Source: Plasmopara viticola
Lineage: Eukaryota > Oomycota > Peronosporomycetes > Peronosporales > Peronosporaceae
DNA length: 64,000 bases
Direction: 5' to 3'
Assembly: GCA_001695595.3 (NCBI GenBank)
Contig: MBPM02000008.1
Span: 248,001-312,000 of the forward strand
Below the pieces are notes generated by a model. That model was not told where the DNA came from, did not search any database, and saw nothing but the letters and a program-made list of their open reading frames with translations. Positions 1 to 11,886 of this stretch are shown here, piece by piece (the stretch's first letter is position 1; every line of letters begins with the position of its first letter). The translations under genes were made by a program, and so were the position numbers.

Positions 1-2143
1 AACCGCTAACAGCATCTCAAAAAGTCGTTGGCTCTAACAGATCGTTGGCTTCGACTGCTTTGGCCCTTGCTCGCCTGAAGTCAGGAGGCGCAGAGTCATC
101 GCCCGGTATGTCTTTCTCATCTTCATTTGCGGAATCACGTGTTGTCTGCTCGACTGACCTGCGGTTGGCTCGACGCTCGGAAGACCCTTCAGGAGCACTT
201 CCCTTTTCAAGTCCAGCTCCGTGATGCTCTGGTGCTTGACAAGCCGCGGTCAGTATTCTTCACAATGGTACGTTCCTTCCGCATTCCCGCCTGTTTGAAG
301 ATCATCGGGTGAGTTGCATCCGGATCACTGATGATCATTGAGTCGAGGTCGAGATGGTCATCGTCATCGTCGTGATTATCAATACTCGTAACCATGATCC
401 GAAATTGGATTCATGGAAGATGACATCGCGCGCAGTCACTACTCGTCCTGCCTCAATGTCAAACACTTTGTAAGCCTCGGACACCTCTTTGTAACCCACA
501 AAAATACCTGCACGAGCCTAGGGGTCCCAAATGAGTAGCTTATCTTCCGGAGTGAGGACGTATGTCTGGCACCCAAAATACGCATATGGTTGATGCTCGG
601 CTTGACCTTTTGCATAATCTCGAAAGGAGCCAAGTCATCGAACTTGGGCAACGAAAGGCGATTCTTGATGTAGATGGTCACCATAGCAGCTTCACTTGCA
701 TAACTTTGCACGATGCAATATGTCGCGGCAGAATCTGACAATGGTCTGGATGTCGCGCTCCGCCGTGCCGTTGATCTGATGTACATATGGCACCGTGGAT
801 TGCTGCTTGATGCCTACATCTTCGTAGAACACTTGGAGCGAGCTAGTTGCAAACTCGCGGGCTCCGGCGTGTCTACGAACTTGACCTTCTTGATAAACTG
901 TGTCTGTATCGTCAAGACGTTCTTCGCTCTCAGTCTTGGCACGCGGGCAGAATCTATTCATGCACCCTCTGTCTTCAGCGAGAGATACTTGCTCCCGTCA
1001 AGAAAGTTTGTCTTCATGGGCTAACAGGTGTCGAGTGGATCAGCTCAAAGGTATCATAGCTGCGGTTGTCCTAGTTGTTTGGAAATGGTTTTTGAGCCAT
1101 CGTTCCTTGCTGCCACCCTCAGCATGCATTTGATCCACTTGACTTGATAGGCACGTTCGCATCCTTGATCATGTTGGTGATAGCACTTCGATTGAAGCAT
1201 GGCCAATCCGTGCGTGCAAGTCGGCACCACTGTTTTCACGTGTGGCCGTATTTGCTGAGCGCTGTGCCGAACGAATCAATACAAACCGTCTACGAGATCT
1301 GCTGTGGAAACCACTCGATGTGAAAATTTCCGCGCAATGTGCCTGTGCGCGCCATAAAACACCACTTGAAACTTGCCACTCTTGTTGATCTACAGCACGG
1401 ATAGCAGGTTCTTGTTCATCATCGGCACGTATAGTGTATCCTTGATTCCGATGTCGCGTTCTTGGCCATAAGACAGAACCGCTCGTTAAATGATGGTGCC
1501 AACGCTCTTGACCTCGGCCTTGTTCCCGTCAGCCATCGTTAGCTAGTTTTTGTCTCACTCATTCAGCATGACGAACCGAGCCTTGTGTGTTGCAGATATG
1601 GTGCGTAGCACCGCTGTCGATCGCTTACATCCTTGACATACGCTTGCCTGGTGAGAGCTCACATTCTAGCGATACAGCAAACGCGACACGGTCGTACTCG
1701 TAGTCGTCGGTGGGTCGATAGTAAATGTTGTTGGCTCCGCGTCCACGAGCTCGGCCGCCGCGTCGAGCACTTTGATTGTCGTCCTTATGCTTGGTCCAGC
1801 ACCGCTCCATCGAGGGGCCCAATTTTCTACATTACGTGTACAGGCGAGATTTACGCTCAGCACTAAACGCCTTCACCGCATTTTCGGTCTTGGTCACGGG
1901 AGTCTTCGCACTTCGCCGCTTAATATGCTCATTCATAAGCACCTTTACAATGCTTGCGTCTGCGGTTCTGCATTGCGAAACTCCAAGTTGAAAACGACGT
2001 CTCGAAACTCTTAGGAATACTTCGCGACAGGCAGATCGCAACGTCTTCATCCTCCGCCTGGCACCAATGCTGCTGAGCTTGGCGCTGATGTTAAAGACTT
2101 CGCTGCAATGGTTCATGACGTTGTCGCCTTCCGCCATCTCCAT
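1..2143 (-). mobile_element. Degenerate Ty1/copia element A (gag, integrase, linker; left end off window)
   Basis: Minus-strand reading gives copia parts in the order gag to integrase. A gag (UBN2-type) piece lies at about 1832-2143, with MEMAEGDNVMNHC followed by the phrase KVLMNEHIKRR. A charged gag/protease junction lies at about 1625-1822. An integrase core at about 692-961 contains VPYVHQINGTAERDIQTIVR, the usual 'PxxPQxNGxAER' region. The linker to reverse transcriptase at about 380-530 contains a 'VFDIEAGRVVTARDVIF' phrase. The reverse transcriptase would lie left of the window. Frames change repeatedly and stops interrupt every domain, so it is inactive. The same gag and integrase phrases recur in the elements at 3.2-7.4 kb and 59.9-64 kb, so these belong to related families. 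Confidence 0.8.
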
Positions 2144-2978
2144 GCTAAAGAGTTGACGGTGGCATTAATCTTGACCCGCTTGCCATCGGTGAGTGATCTA
2201 GTGTACCGGATAAATCTCAACCAAAGCGTTAATATTGCTCTGTCGCATGTGACATAGACCACAACCCAACACTTCCGCGTTAGAAGCATCGGGAGAATGA
2301 GCCTGAAGAAACAAGTCTTGACGAGCGACGAGCCAAACGCAGACCAACCGAGCCCATGAACATTAATCAGGAAAGTGAAGAAGGATAAAGCGCGACATGG
2401 AATAATTCACGCCGTGGCTTTGGCAAGCAAGCGCTAATGCGCTGAAAGCTACCGATTTTCTAAGCCAGCAAGTTATGAAGATGCAGTCAACGGACCAGGC
2501 CGAGTACATAGGCGTGAAGCACTTCGTGCAGAGCTGGACTTATAAGAATTCGCTATGTATTTTGAGCTTACAAACTCCTAGCAGGACAACACACTACTGG
2601 AACCAAGGGAGTGTTTGAGATAAAGCGTATTGCCAACAGATCGATCGAAATATACAAGTAGCGTCTCGCAGTAAAACGCTTCAAGAAGCCATACGGTATT
2701 AAATAAACGGAGAAATTCTCGCCCGTAGTCAAGGGTGTCACACTACGTATGGCGATTAGCTTGGCTAAATATTTTGGATGGCCCCTTGACTAGCTTGATG
2801 TTGTGATGACCTACGGTGTCATGAAAGGAGTCGTTTACTGTGTGATACAGAAGGAGTGGAGCTCGAGTGTAATTTCGATTGTTCCGAACTGGTTAAAGCG
2901 ATTAACTGTCTAAAATAAGCATCCCAGCTTTAAAACGAGACATTCGAAGAGTCCGTATGCTCTATAAAGAAGGTCAAG
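2144..2978. other. No gene; probable 5' end/flank of copia A
   Basis: No coding frame or recognisable domain was found. By position this should hold the leader and 5' LTR of element A, but I could not match it to the LTR sequence seen at 2979 and 7370. Confidence 0.4.
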
Positions 2979-3165
2979 TGTGCACTTGTTGGTAAAATGC
3001 AAAGTGAAAATATTTATAAGGTCCCTAAACCGCAACTACTTGCTACCTCCAAGCCAATCATTTATCTATGCCAATTATAATGACTTACCATTCGGACGCA
3101 ATTATTTTCAGTGCGCCTGTCCACCCGCCATTCCATAACGCCACTGTTGCTTAATCACAACGTTG
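2979..3165 (-). repeat. copia LTR (3' LTR of element B)
   Basis: Aligns by eye along its length with 7370-7565. Shared landmarks are 'ATGCAAAGTGAA', 'GCTACCTC', 'AAGCCA(A/G)TCATTT', 'CGTTGA(T/C)(C/G)GGTATCAG' and 'CCGGTAGCTTGCC'. It starts TGTGCAC. The two copies differ at many sites, so the insertion is old. Boundaries are good to about 20 bp. Confidence 0.65.
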
Positions 3166-6100
3166 ATCGGTATCAGTTCCGGTAGCTTGCCGATACATTG
3201 CTGCTAGTTGAGGCGTCGTATCTCGACACTCTCACTCAACTCGTCAGCACTTGGTGATTAATTCCCGACTTATGCCGAAGGTCTTAAAACTGTACAACAG
3301 CGGTAATTGGCTTGGCCATATTACCAACAAGTATGTCGTGCGTTGGACAATACTGCAGCACAATTGGATTGTCTACCACTCACGAAATGGCAGCGGATGT
3401 TGATGTGTTTTGTGCGCTTGTGGAATTCTGGAATCTTGGCCAGAGCAATAAAACCTTAAATGTACTCGCTTTCTTGACAGGCTCATTGGGAGTCATCTCA
3501 CCAAGCTCGCACAGAAACCCCTTGAGCCACACCGCTTCTTGAGTGGCCTCTCATAGCGCCATTTATCCCGCCTCTCTTGAAGGAAGCGCCACACTTTGTT
3601 GCTTCTTACTTTGCCAGCTAATTCATCCGTTGCTCAGCATGAGAACATAGCCACTTGTATTTCGGCGAGACTCGATGTCTTTAGCCCAGTCTGCATCCGA
3701 ATACTCAACTAGCTTTGCCGGACCGCAACTTGAATACAGGAGTTCATACGTTCTTGTTGCTTTTATATATCGCAGTGCGCGCTTGAGAGCTTGCCAATGC
3801 ATCGGACACGGGTCAGCTGCAAACTAGTCAGAATTACCACAGCCACAGCAAGATCTGAGCGCGTTGCAACTTACGCTACCAACACACTTTTGGTAAGGCA
3901 CGTTTCTCCTTCTTCATGCTGGCAACCAGCCACCTTTACACATGTTTCTTGTCAATTTGAGTCCTGAAGCTTGAGGCGTCTTGACAGGTTCGGTGTCTTG
4001 CACGTCAAAGTTGCTAAGAATAGACTTGAGAAACTTATCCTGCCGCATTGTGACTCGACCGGATACTTGATCTAGACCAATTTCGATACCGAAAAAGACA
4101 TGAGCTCACTAGCGTCAATCATCTCAAACCTGTCACTAAGTACACGCTTGACGAGGAGCAAGTTGTCGCTGCTTGCTATGATGAGATCGTCCACGTACAG
4201 CACAATAATAACCATATCGCCGCCAATGCGCTTGATGTACTTACAGTGATTGGACTCACACTTGCTGAAACTCACCTTGATCCTAATTTCGTCGAAAACG
4301 TGGTTCCGCATGCGCGGTGATTGCTCAAGACCGTACAGCGACCGCTTGAGCTTGCATACACGACCTTGCTTGTCTGCGCTGACATATCCTTCACGCTGTT
4401 ATATATATTGAGTCCTGGATGAAGAAATATATATATATATATATTTCTTTATTTAGGACTCAATTCAAGAAGGCGGTCTTCACGTCCATCTGATGCAGTG
4501 TCAGACAGTACTTGGTAGCCATGCTCAACGCGATGCGAATTGAAGTGAGCTTCGTCACCAGCGCCAATGTCTCCTCGTAATCAACTCCAAGCTTCTGTGA
4601 AATTTATTTGGCCACAAACACCCATCTGCAACCGATCAGTTTGTGTCTCTCTAGGCAGAGACACGACTTCTTGAGTTTGTTTTTGCGGAGTGACTCTAGA
4701 TCTGAATTGCATGCAGCTTTCCATTTCCTGCGTCACTGGAATCCATCGCCGACTTGAATGTTGTCGGTATTTCTCCCACTGAAAACACGACGTGGGCTGC
4801 TTCGTAGCCTTCTTCGCGAATTGTTGCGACAGCCATCATTCGTTCAAGTGTCGAGCGTCGGTAAATGGGCATATGACGCTTGGGCTGCGGAGTAAGCCAC
4901 TTATTTTCAGTACGAGTAAGTCGCTCGCTTTCTAGCTCAAAGTCCGTTACAGTGTCCTAAGCCTCAATCTGATGTCACGAAGTCGATGTTACTTCGGAAG
5001 TGCTCATGTCTTCGTTAATCGCTCTTCCACCGTCAAATGTGTTTTCCTTGAAGTGAGCATTACGACTTATGACATTTTAACCAGTAGATAATTCTTCGAA
5101 ACGGTTTGTCTCTTGGTAGCCCAAAGGTTGACGCAATACGACGTTTGCATCCAACTTCGAGAGTTTTTTCATTAAAAAGCACAGGAACGCGTGACATCTA
5201 ATTACTTCAAATTGGATAACAGCAGTTTCTGGCTGTGCAGAGGTCGTAAGGTAGCTTTTCATGATTGATAGCACGTGATGGACACCATTTTCTAAGAAAT
5301 ATTGTCGTCATATTTGCTTCACCTCAGAAGGGTTTAAAGAGGTCCGCAAGCTCTGACATGCACCGTGCGTTCCGCAAGCGTCCGATTTAAACGCTCTGCA
5401 GCTCCGTTTTGTCGTGGTGTGTTCGGCGGCGTATACTTGAGCTCAATTTCTTGATCCGAGCAGAACTTGGCCATTTTGCGGATGCATACTCACAGACTTG
5501 TCAGTGCGAAGAGATTGCCGGTCTGCTATTCTGCGAATGCCACAAAATGGGCAAACTTGTCCACGACTTCCGACTTGCTCTCGGTGCAGTAGACCACACA
5601 ATATTTGAAGTTGTCGTCGACGAAAGTCATGGAGTAGCGCTTGTCACTAAACGTTAAGGTCTGCATGGGACCGCACACATCGCTGTGTACAACTTCTTAA
5701 AGCTCACTTGCTTGATCCGTCGACACCGATTGAAAACGAAGTCGAGTCTGCTTCCCCTGTGCACGACATCGCAAGTCTTCCACTTGTATATAGACATCAT
5801 GTCGATTCCGATGGTGCGATTCTTTTTTCAATTGTGTCCAGCCCATCATGACCAATGTGACCAAGTCTAAGATGCCAGAGATACGAGACGTCCTCATTGC
5901 TTGTCGAAGACTTGACCGTATCTGCTTCCTCCCAAGCAACCAGAGTTATGTGCAGCCAAATAAGTTCTTTTACTTTGCGAGAAACGATCGTTCACTTTGC
6001 ACCTTTTTTCTCGGCGAAGCATTTCTCTCTATCAGAAACAACGGGCCCAACGTCCTTAGTGTAGCGAACACAATTCTTGACAACTTGGGATTGTGCCACA

Positions 6101-7369
6101 CGTCTAGTCAAAACAGAGCAAAATCATATGTTAGATGTTTAGATCCGACATACAGCCCTACAATGAGACGCTTATTTATCAGTATCAAAGAACTTGCTGA
6201 AACAAATTGGCTCACCTAATAGAAGCTCGCGTTCCAAGAAAACTAAAAAAAGACATGCTGAATGACCAAGTCGAGCTCTGTGACTCCTTTCCTTCGTAAT
6301 ATCGTGCGATGTCTTCATGGACATGACGATGTCACCGGTGCCGACAGTTTTACGACGACGTCGTCTGCCAGATGTACGTCGATAGATAAAAACCTTGTGG
6401 CTTCTCATGAATTTCTTGGAGCTTGACGTATGCTGAGCCGACCCCGAGTCGACCAGCCATACATCATCTGGCTTGACAAAGTCACTGCTACTGTTAATCA
6501 AGAAAAGATAGCAACTAGAATCTTTAATCTGTGCGACGTTTGACCCCTGCAATTGATAACGCTAAAGCATTATTTTAAACTGGCGAGGAGCAATCTTGAA
6601 TATAGTGTCCTTGTTTGCCGCAATTGTGGTACGCACCAAACTTCTCCACCGGTCGTCCATTGCACTTTGCATCCTTTATCATGAACGCTTGGCCAGACGC
6701 AGCTCCATCGCCGCTCTGCTACTTGAGTTTCATGCTTTATGAAGATCTCGAGACATCACCAGCTCCCGAGTCAAAGTATCCGCACGCGATTCCAATTCTG
6801 AGATGAGAAACTGGTTCGAGTCACTAATGCTCACGAGAAGCGTCATAACCAAATCGTCCTCGCTCAGCTCACCGGGGCACCCACAGCGTCGAGCAGCTCC
6901 ACTAGCGTCTTGAGCTTGTTGATGTGTTTCAGGACATAATTACCTTCTGATATCTTTTCGTGAAGAACCATCGAAGAAGAAAGAGCATGTTAGCGAGACT
7001 CTCCTTCTCAAAGTGTCCTTCCAGTCGCGATCATGCATCATACGCACTACTTGACGACCGGACAGCGGTAGTTGAAAGGCTTCCATCGCAAGACATATCA
7101 TTGCTAACGCCTTTCGAGGGATCCTCTTGTAGACCGACTGGTCCATCGCATTTGTGCAATTCTCCAGCTTAATTTCTCCACTTGTAACTTCCCACAGGTT
7201 CCTCTCTTTAGCATTGTTTGTATCTTGAACTTTCAAGTGTGAAAGTTGGTGTCGTCAAACTTGTTAATTCAGCTTGGCTCAGACGCGTCCATGGATGTGA
7301 TGGCAGAGTCGGAGAATGAGGAGGCAAAAATGGTGGGGCTTGGGCTCATAACCTTCTAAAAAAGCAATT
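3166..7369 (-). mobile_element. Degenerate Ty1/copia element B (nearly complete)
   Basis: Read on the minus strand, the order is gag, protease, integrase, RT, RNase H. Gag is at about 6940-7236 (WEVTSGEIKLENCTNAMDQS). Protease is at about 6430-6500 (DDVWLVDSGSAQH). Integrase/linker debris follows at about 4800-5900. Reverse transcriptase lies at about 4072-4500, with HQMDVKTAFLN, the SLYGLEQSPR phrase and the catalytic LYVDDLIIAS at about 4180-4210. RNase H lies at about 3540-3740, with KLVEYSDADWAKDIESRRNTSGY. Stops and frameshifts occur in each domain. LTRs flank it at 2979 and 7370. A 58-bp hairpin interrupts the RT frame. Confidence 0.85.
4407..4464. repeat. 58-bp hairpin inside copia RT
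   Basis: ATTGAGTCCT at 4407-4416 pairs with AGGACTCAAT at 4455-4464. Inside, AAGAAA(TA)n...TTTCTT at 4422-4449 is a perfect 28-bp palindrome on the same centre. Only a 5-nt stretch on each side (4417-4421 and 4450-4454) is unpaired. It sits exactly between 'KTAFLN' and 'EGYVSADKQGRVCKLKRSLYG' of the RT, replacing the usual short stretch there. Confidence 0.8.
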
Positions 7370-7565
7370 TGAGCACTAGATGGCAGATGCAAAGTGAATA
7401 TGTTTATGGTTCATAGTTCGCAACTATTCGCTACCTCTAAGCCAGTCATTTAATTGAGCCAATTGAAATAACCGACCATCGTGTGCCATCATCTTCCCAT
7501 CCAGGCGCAATCATCCTGTCCATTCGCCTTTCTATAACGTTCCTGTTGCTTGGTCCCAACGTTGA
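7370..7565 (-). repeat. copia LTR shared by elements B and C
   Basis: Second copy of the LTR at 2979-3165. For element B (minus strand) it is the 5' LTR. The sequence just above it is the 3' end of another copia element, so it also sits where that element's 3' LTR should be. Confidence 0.65.
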
Positions 7566-8125
7566 CGGGTATCAGAACCGGTAGCTTGCCAATACATTAT
7601 TGCTAGTCGAGGCGTCGTATCTTCAACTCTCTCACTCGACTTTTGGCACTCGATGACTTGATTCCCGACTCATTTGAAGGGATTGGAACAGTAATCGGCT
7701 TGTTCACAATGTCAGTAGGCATGTCAAGCGTTGAAAAATACTGCAGTACAGCTCGATCATCCTTTACTTTCTCACGCGCAAAGTGGTAGCAGATGTCGAT
7801 GTGCAAAGTGCGCCTGAAAATTCAAAATTCTCAACCTACGCGACGAAACCTTGATTGTCCTCGTGGTTCTTAAAGGCTCTCTTTTACACTCTCTCGCCAG
7901 GCTCACATAGCAGCACCTTGAGCCATACTGCCTCTTGAGTTGCTTCCAAAAGTGCCATGTGCTCAGCCTCTGTCAACAATAGTGCCACCGTCCGCTGTTT
8001 CTTGCTCTTCCAGCTGATGCGCCCGCCGCTCATCATGAATGCGTAGCCGCTTGTACCTCATTTTTATCCGGTATCCCCGGACTAGTCCACATCCAAGTAC
8101 CCTAAAAATACCTTACTCGAAACTC
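7566..8125 (-). mobile_element. 3' end of copia element C (RNase H)
   Basis: Minus-strand translation at about 7905-8060 is open and reads SGYAFMMSGGRISWKSKKQ, then TEAEHMALLEATQEAVWLK, the C-terminal RNase H core of copia polyproteins. The corresponding part of element B (about 3540-3640) is the same domain but carries stops. Below it come the polypurine region and the shared LTR. Above about 8125 the match is lost, so the element is truncated. Confidence 0.75.
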
Positions 8126-11100
8126 GATCCCGTGCGTCTTTGTGTCTCGGATGTAGGAAAATACTCTCTTGGGATCTCGACAATGTGTTGGGCATGGGCC
8201 CGTACCAGACTAACTGAGCTTTCTTACCGTTGCTGCAAAGTACGGATTTTCGAAAGGAAAGGCCATCTCAGCTGCAAATTTCCTCATTAAGGTCAGAATG
8301 ATTCATCGATGTAACTTAAAATGCCCTATTGTCGTTTACAGGCAATATAGCTATCATCTGCGCTGATCTTCGGTGAAGCATTGCTGTGCACCTAGTCTAC
8401 TATTAGCAATCAAGCAAGCTTCTGCCGACGGCGAAGATGCATGAGTTCAGATCGGGCGTCTCTTTTTAAGCACTTACCTTCGGATACAGTCTCCAGGACG
8501 TGAAACCATTTCATCTCTGTACATATGACGGATTCTCAGCCGTTGAAGAGGAAAACAAAGCCTCTACGTCTTCCAATGATAAAGACGTACGAAGCTCTCC
8601 GATATCTGTTGCGAGCATCATATTTCTTATATCGCTAAAGGACCTATAGACTAAACAAATTGAAACTATTGTCTCAAAACGCTTTTATCGGCCAGTATTA
8701 GGCGTGTCAACAAACTCACTGAAGGTAAGGAAGGCCTCACACATTGGAACAGGAAAAAAATATGGCGATTTTTAAGTGTAATGTCATACCTGGGCACCCT
8801 CGCTGATGAGATCAACAACTTTAAAAATCTAGAAGAGAAAGTGTGACGTCAGAAATGACAACTTGATATATCCCTCGCTTGCCCCTAATGACTAAAATCA
8901 CCACCGAAGTCTTTGCAACTCTTCCACCGACGCGTACCAATACAAAACACCGCTCTATTAGAGGTCCACTCAGCAAGAGCGACGAAGGGCGCGATTTATG
9001 CGACCGTTGAGCGCTATGTTGTCGAGCAGAACGTTCTTCTGCTTTGCCAACTTTGGAGGCAAGCTTTTGCGTGGTTCTTTAAAAATTCCAAAAGAGCCAT
9101 TATTTTAGCGCGACCTTTTGGAGTCTACAAATGTAGACCGATTTATTTGGCGTCGTAAGAAATCTATAAGCAAGGGTGGCCTGAGGAATCAATAGTTTTG
9201 TTTGTGTAAAATCCTAAGGTGTCAAGATAAAAGTGCAATTACATTGGACGATGCTCTTCACGTCTGAGAGTTAGGAGCACAATGTTCTTGTTTGGTGGTT
9301 CGACTTATCTTAGAAAAAATCTGCTTCGGTGCATTGCCTATTTAGACACCTAGAACCTAAGGTACAAGTGAAAAAATGCAGTCACTTCGACTCTTATCGA
9401 TTGCAGCAAAGTTTGGACAATCTTGCTGGAGTCTGTCAACCCACAACGATGTAACCGCGCCATGTCGCAAGAAAAGTACGGTGATTTGAAAAGGCTAAAG
9501 TTTCAGTACGTACCTATCATAGATTGGTTGGAAGGAGCGCCTGTAGTAGCAGTAATCGCTTCGACTTGACATCTTTTCATCAGAAGCATTAGCTCATCTA
9601 CGGCCGGGCTTACATATTTGACCCTGGCCATCAAGCCTCGGCCTTGAAGAGAAATTGATGATCTTTGGTCGTATCATCTAAAAGATTTACGCCGAGCGGT
9701 TGATGTGAGGTGTTCGGGCTGCTCCGAAAGATCGCTTTCCTTTGTATCAGATTGGTCGCTCAAATCAAAAAGTCGTATCGGTACTCGGCTCGTCAGTCCT
9801 GTGTGATGGCTATTAACACTATCAGCCTATTTTAGTAATCCGTACTTGACTTTTTAACATTGTTGAGCACGGAAGCAACAACAGGAAGAGCCACTCATAA
9901 TATATAGAAGAGTCGAAGCCTCGAAAACTATAATAAGCGCTCCATGTCATACATCGATACCGTCTTGAGAAGTTTGATAGAGCGCCAACCCATGGCTTTC
10001 CGAGATGCAAATGTGTCGATCAACGATAGTTTAATCTTGCTTGTAAGTACCGAGCTTACCCTATCAAGTGGTTAGTTCTTATGTTAGTTATCATTCCCCT
10101 TTGGAAAAAATCTAGTCAGTATTCCCATTTTGTGTTTATTAGAAAGTTTATTTTGTACATTCTTGGTGAATGTGAATACAACCGCACCCCTTGCTCTAAT
10201 TAAACGTCCAGTCAGCTTTTTGCAAAGTCAGATAAGTGTTTATACAAGGAGGGGTTTCACGTAATGGATGAATCAGATCTTTAAGCCCCTACACTAACAT
10301 TGTTTGGAGAAGCTGTGCTCGTTGGAGCTGACGGTACTCGTATGTGTCGTGGCCAATTATATTAAAGGGTATTAAGTATATCCATGCGTGAGCCGCAAGT
10401 TTAATTATTGATACCTTGTCGGTTCACACGTGTGGCACCTGCACATTTTGGGCAGCACGCCGTCAAGCTCGTGGCAAATTTTCTACTTCTAGGCGTTCTC
10501 TGAGTGCTGACATCAGCAAAGAAGCTCTTTTAAGTGAAAGTTTGCCAAAATTAAGCAGTAAAAGTACCGTGATCGTCATAACCAGTACCTTATTTTGTTT
10601 ACTTCTACTTGATTTTGTTAGCCAGTAGGCCATCTCACACAGACGGCACACATTTAATTTGTCTTTTGATTTGTAGCAACACAGACACAGTATCTTAGTT
10701 GCTACAAATCAAAAGACGAATTAAACGTACTGCATGATTTTGACCCTGTGGCAGGTTCAACAGGTGCTTACATACTTAGGGACTGTGATCAACGATGCGT
10801 ACGGGGATCATTACTACATATAGAGCACAGCCCTCCATAGTTGTCCTTCCACACAACAAAGCTAAATTAAAAAATGCCGCGTAGATCCAATTAATGAAAT
10901 GAGATAGGTCGTCGATCAGACTGTGCGTAGTAATCTTTCCTCTTGTTCGATCGAAGGAATAGCTTGATGCGACAAAGCGTTCTAATGTCAGCAATCAATT
11001 AATTGAGCACTTTACGCTAAATCCACCATTGCAATTATCAATCAGCAGAAACGACGCCGTCCTTAGCGGCGTATCAGTAATTGTAGAACAGACAGCAAAA

Positions 11101-11886
11101 ACGTGACACCATCATTAGTGGTACAGTGCAACTATTGCCTACAGTGTTGTAGCTCATAAAATGGTTGTGTGGTATCTTAGGTAATTTTTGCCATAAGAAA
11201 ATACGATCGGCCTGCGAATGAAAAGTCAGAATCATATCAAGGTAGCAATTGTGCAAAATCTTGCGGGCTAAAGCTATTCTTATGGCTACAATTTTTGTCG
11301 TTACTAAGCTTAATTAATTCTTCAGCGAGCTTGGAATTGTATTGTTACATTGTCTGTCAAGGAGGACGAGACAATCTGCACAACCGCCACCTCTCAGCGG
11401 CTAACTCAAGATAATTTACTACTCGTAAAGACACTAGATAAAAGAATCCACTATCAATTCATATATCGATAGAAATCGATTGTAAAAGACCCTCCGACTA
11501 TGGTTATTTTCTTTTTGAAATGAATTTGGCTGCTCAATTAGTATTGATGGTATGCCTGGCTAAGCAATTTCTATAAACCGCGTTTAATTAGTGCCAGAAC
11601 GCAAGTCAGCAGCACAAGCCACAATGTCGGCAAAAATGCAATTTTGAGTTAAGTTTTACTTCTTGCGTAAAAAGTGATGTGGGAGGGCCGTTTTCTTAGT
11701 CCTTCGTTTAAAATTCATGTAGTGCGCGTCAACTTGTAGAATGACAACAAATGTTTTTTTATAAAAGTAATGCTTACGAAATTGGTCTGGACCCCATAGC
11801 GTATTCTATTATTCTGGGCATACTACACCATTGGTCATTAATTGAGACTGAAAAAAGTTCAAGCACTTTGGCTGCCAAACTACCGA
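8126..11886. other. Gene-free, A+T-rich interval
   Basis: Only short open frames without recognisable domains are present. One at 8913-9158 (81 codons) has no match I know. The interval contains the hairpin at 10653-10726 and lies downstream of the WD40 gene, so part of it is that gene's 3' flank. Confidence 0.5.
10653..10726. repeat. 28-bp-stem inverted repeat
   Basis: The left arm at 10653-10680 (begins TTTAATTTGTCTTTTGA) is the reverse complement of 10698-10725 with a single mismatch. The loop is 17 nt (10681-10697). It is about 1.2 kb beyond the 3' end of the WD40 gene and in no coding frame. It could be a minimal foldback element or a structured transcript end. Confidence 0.85.
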
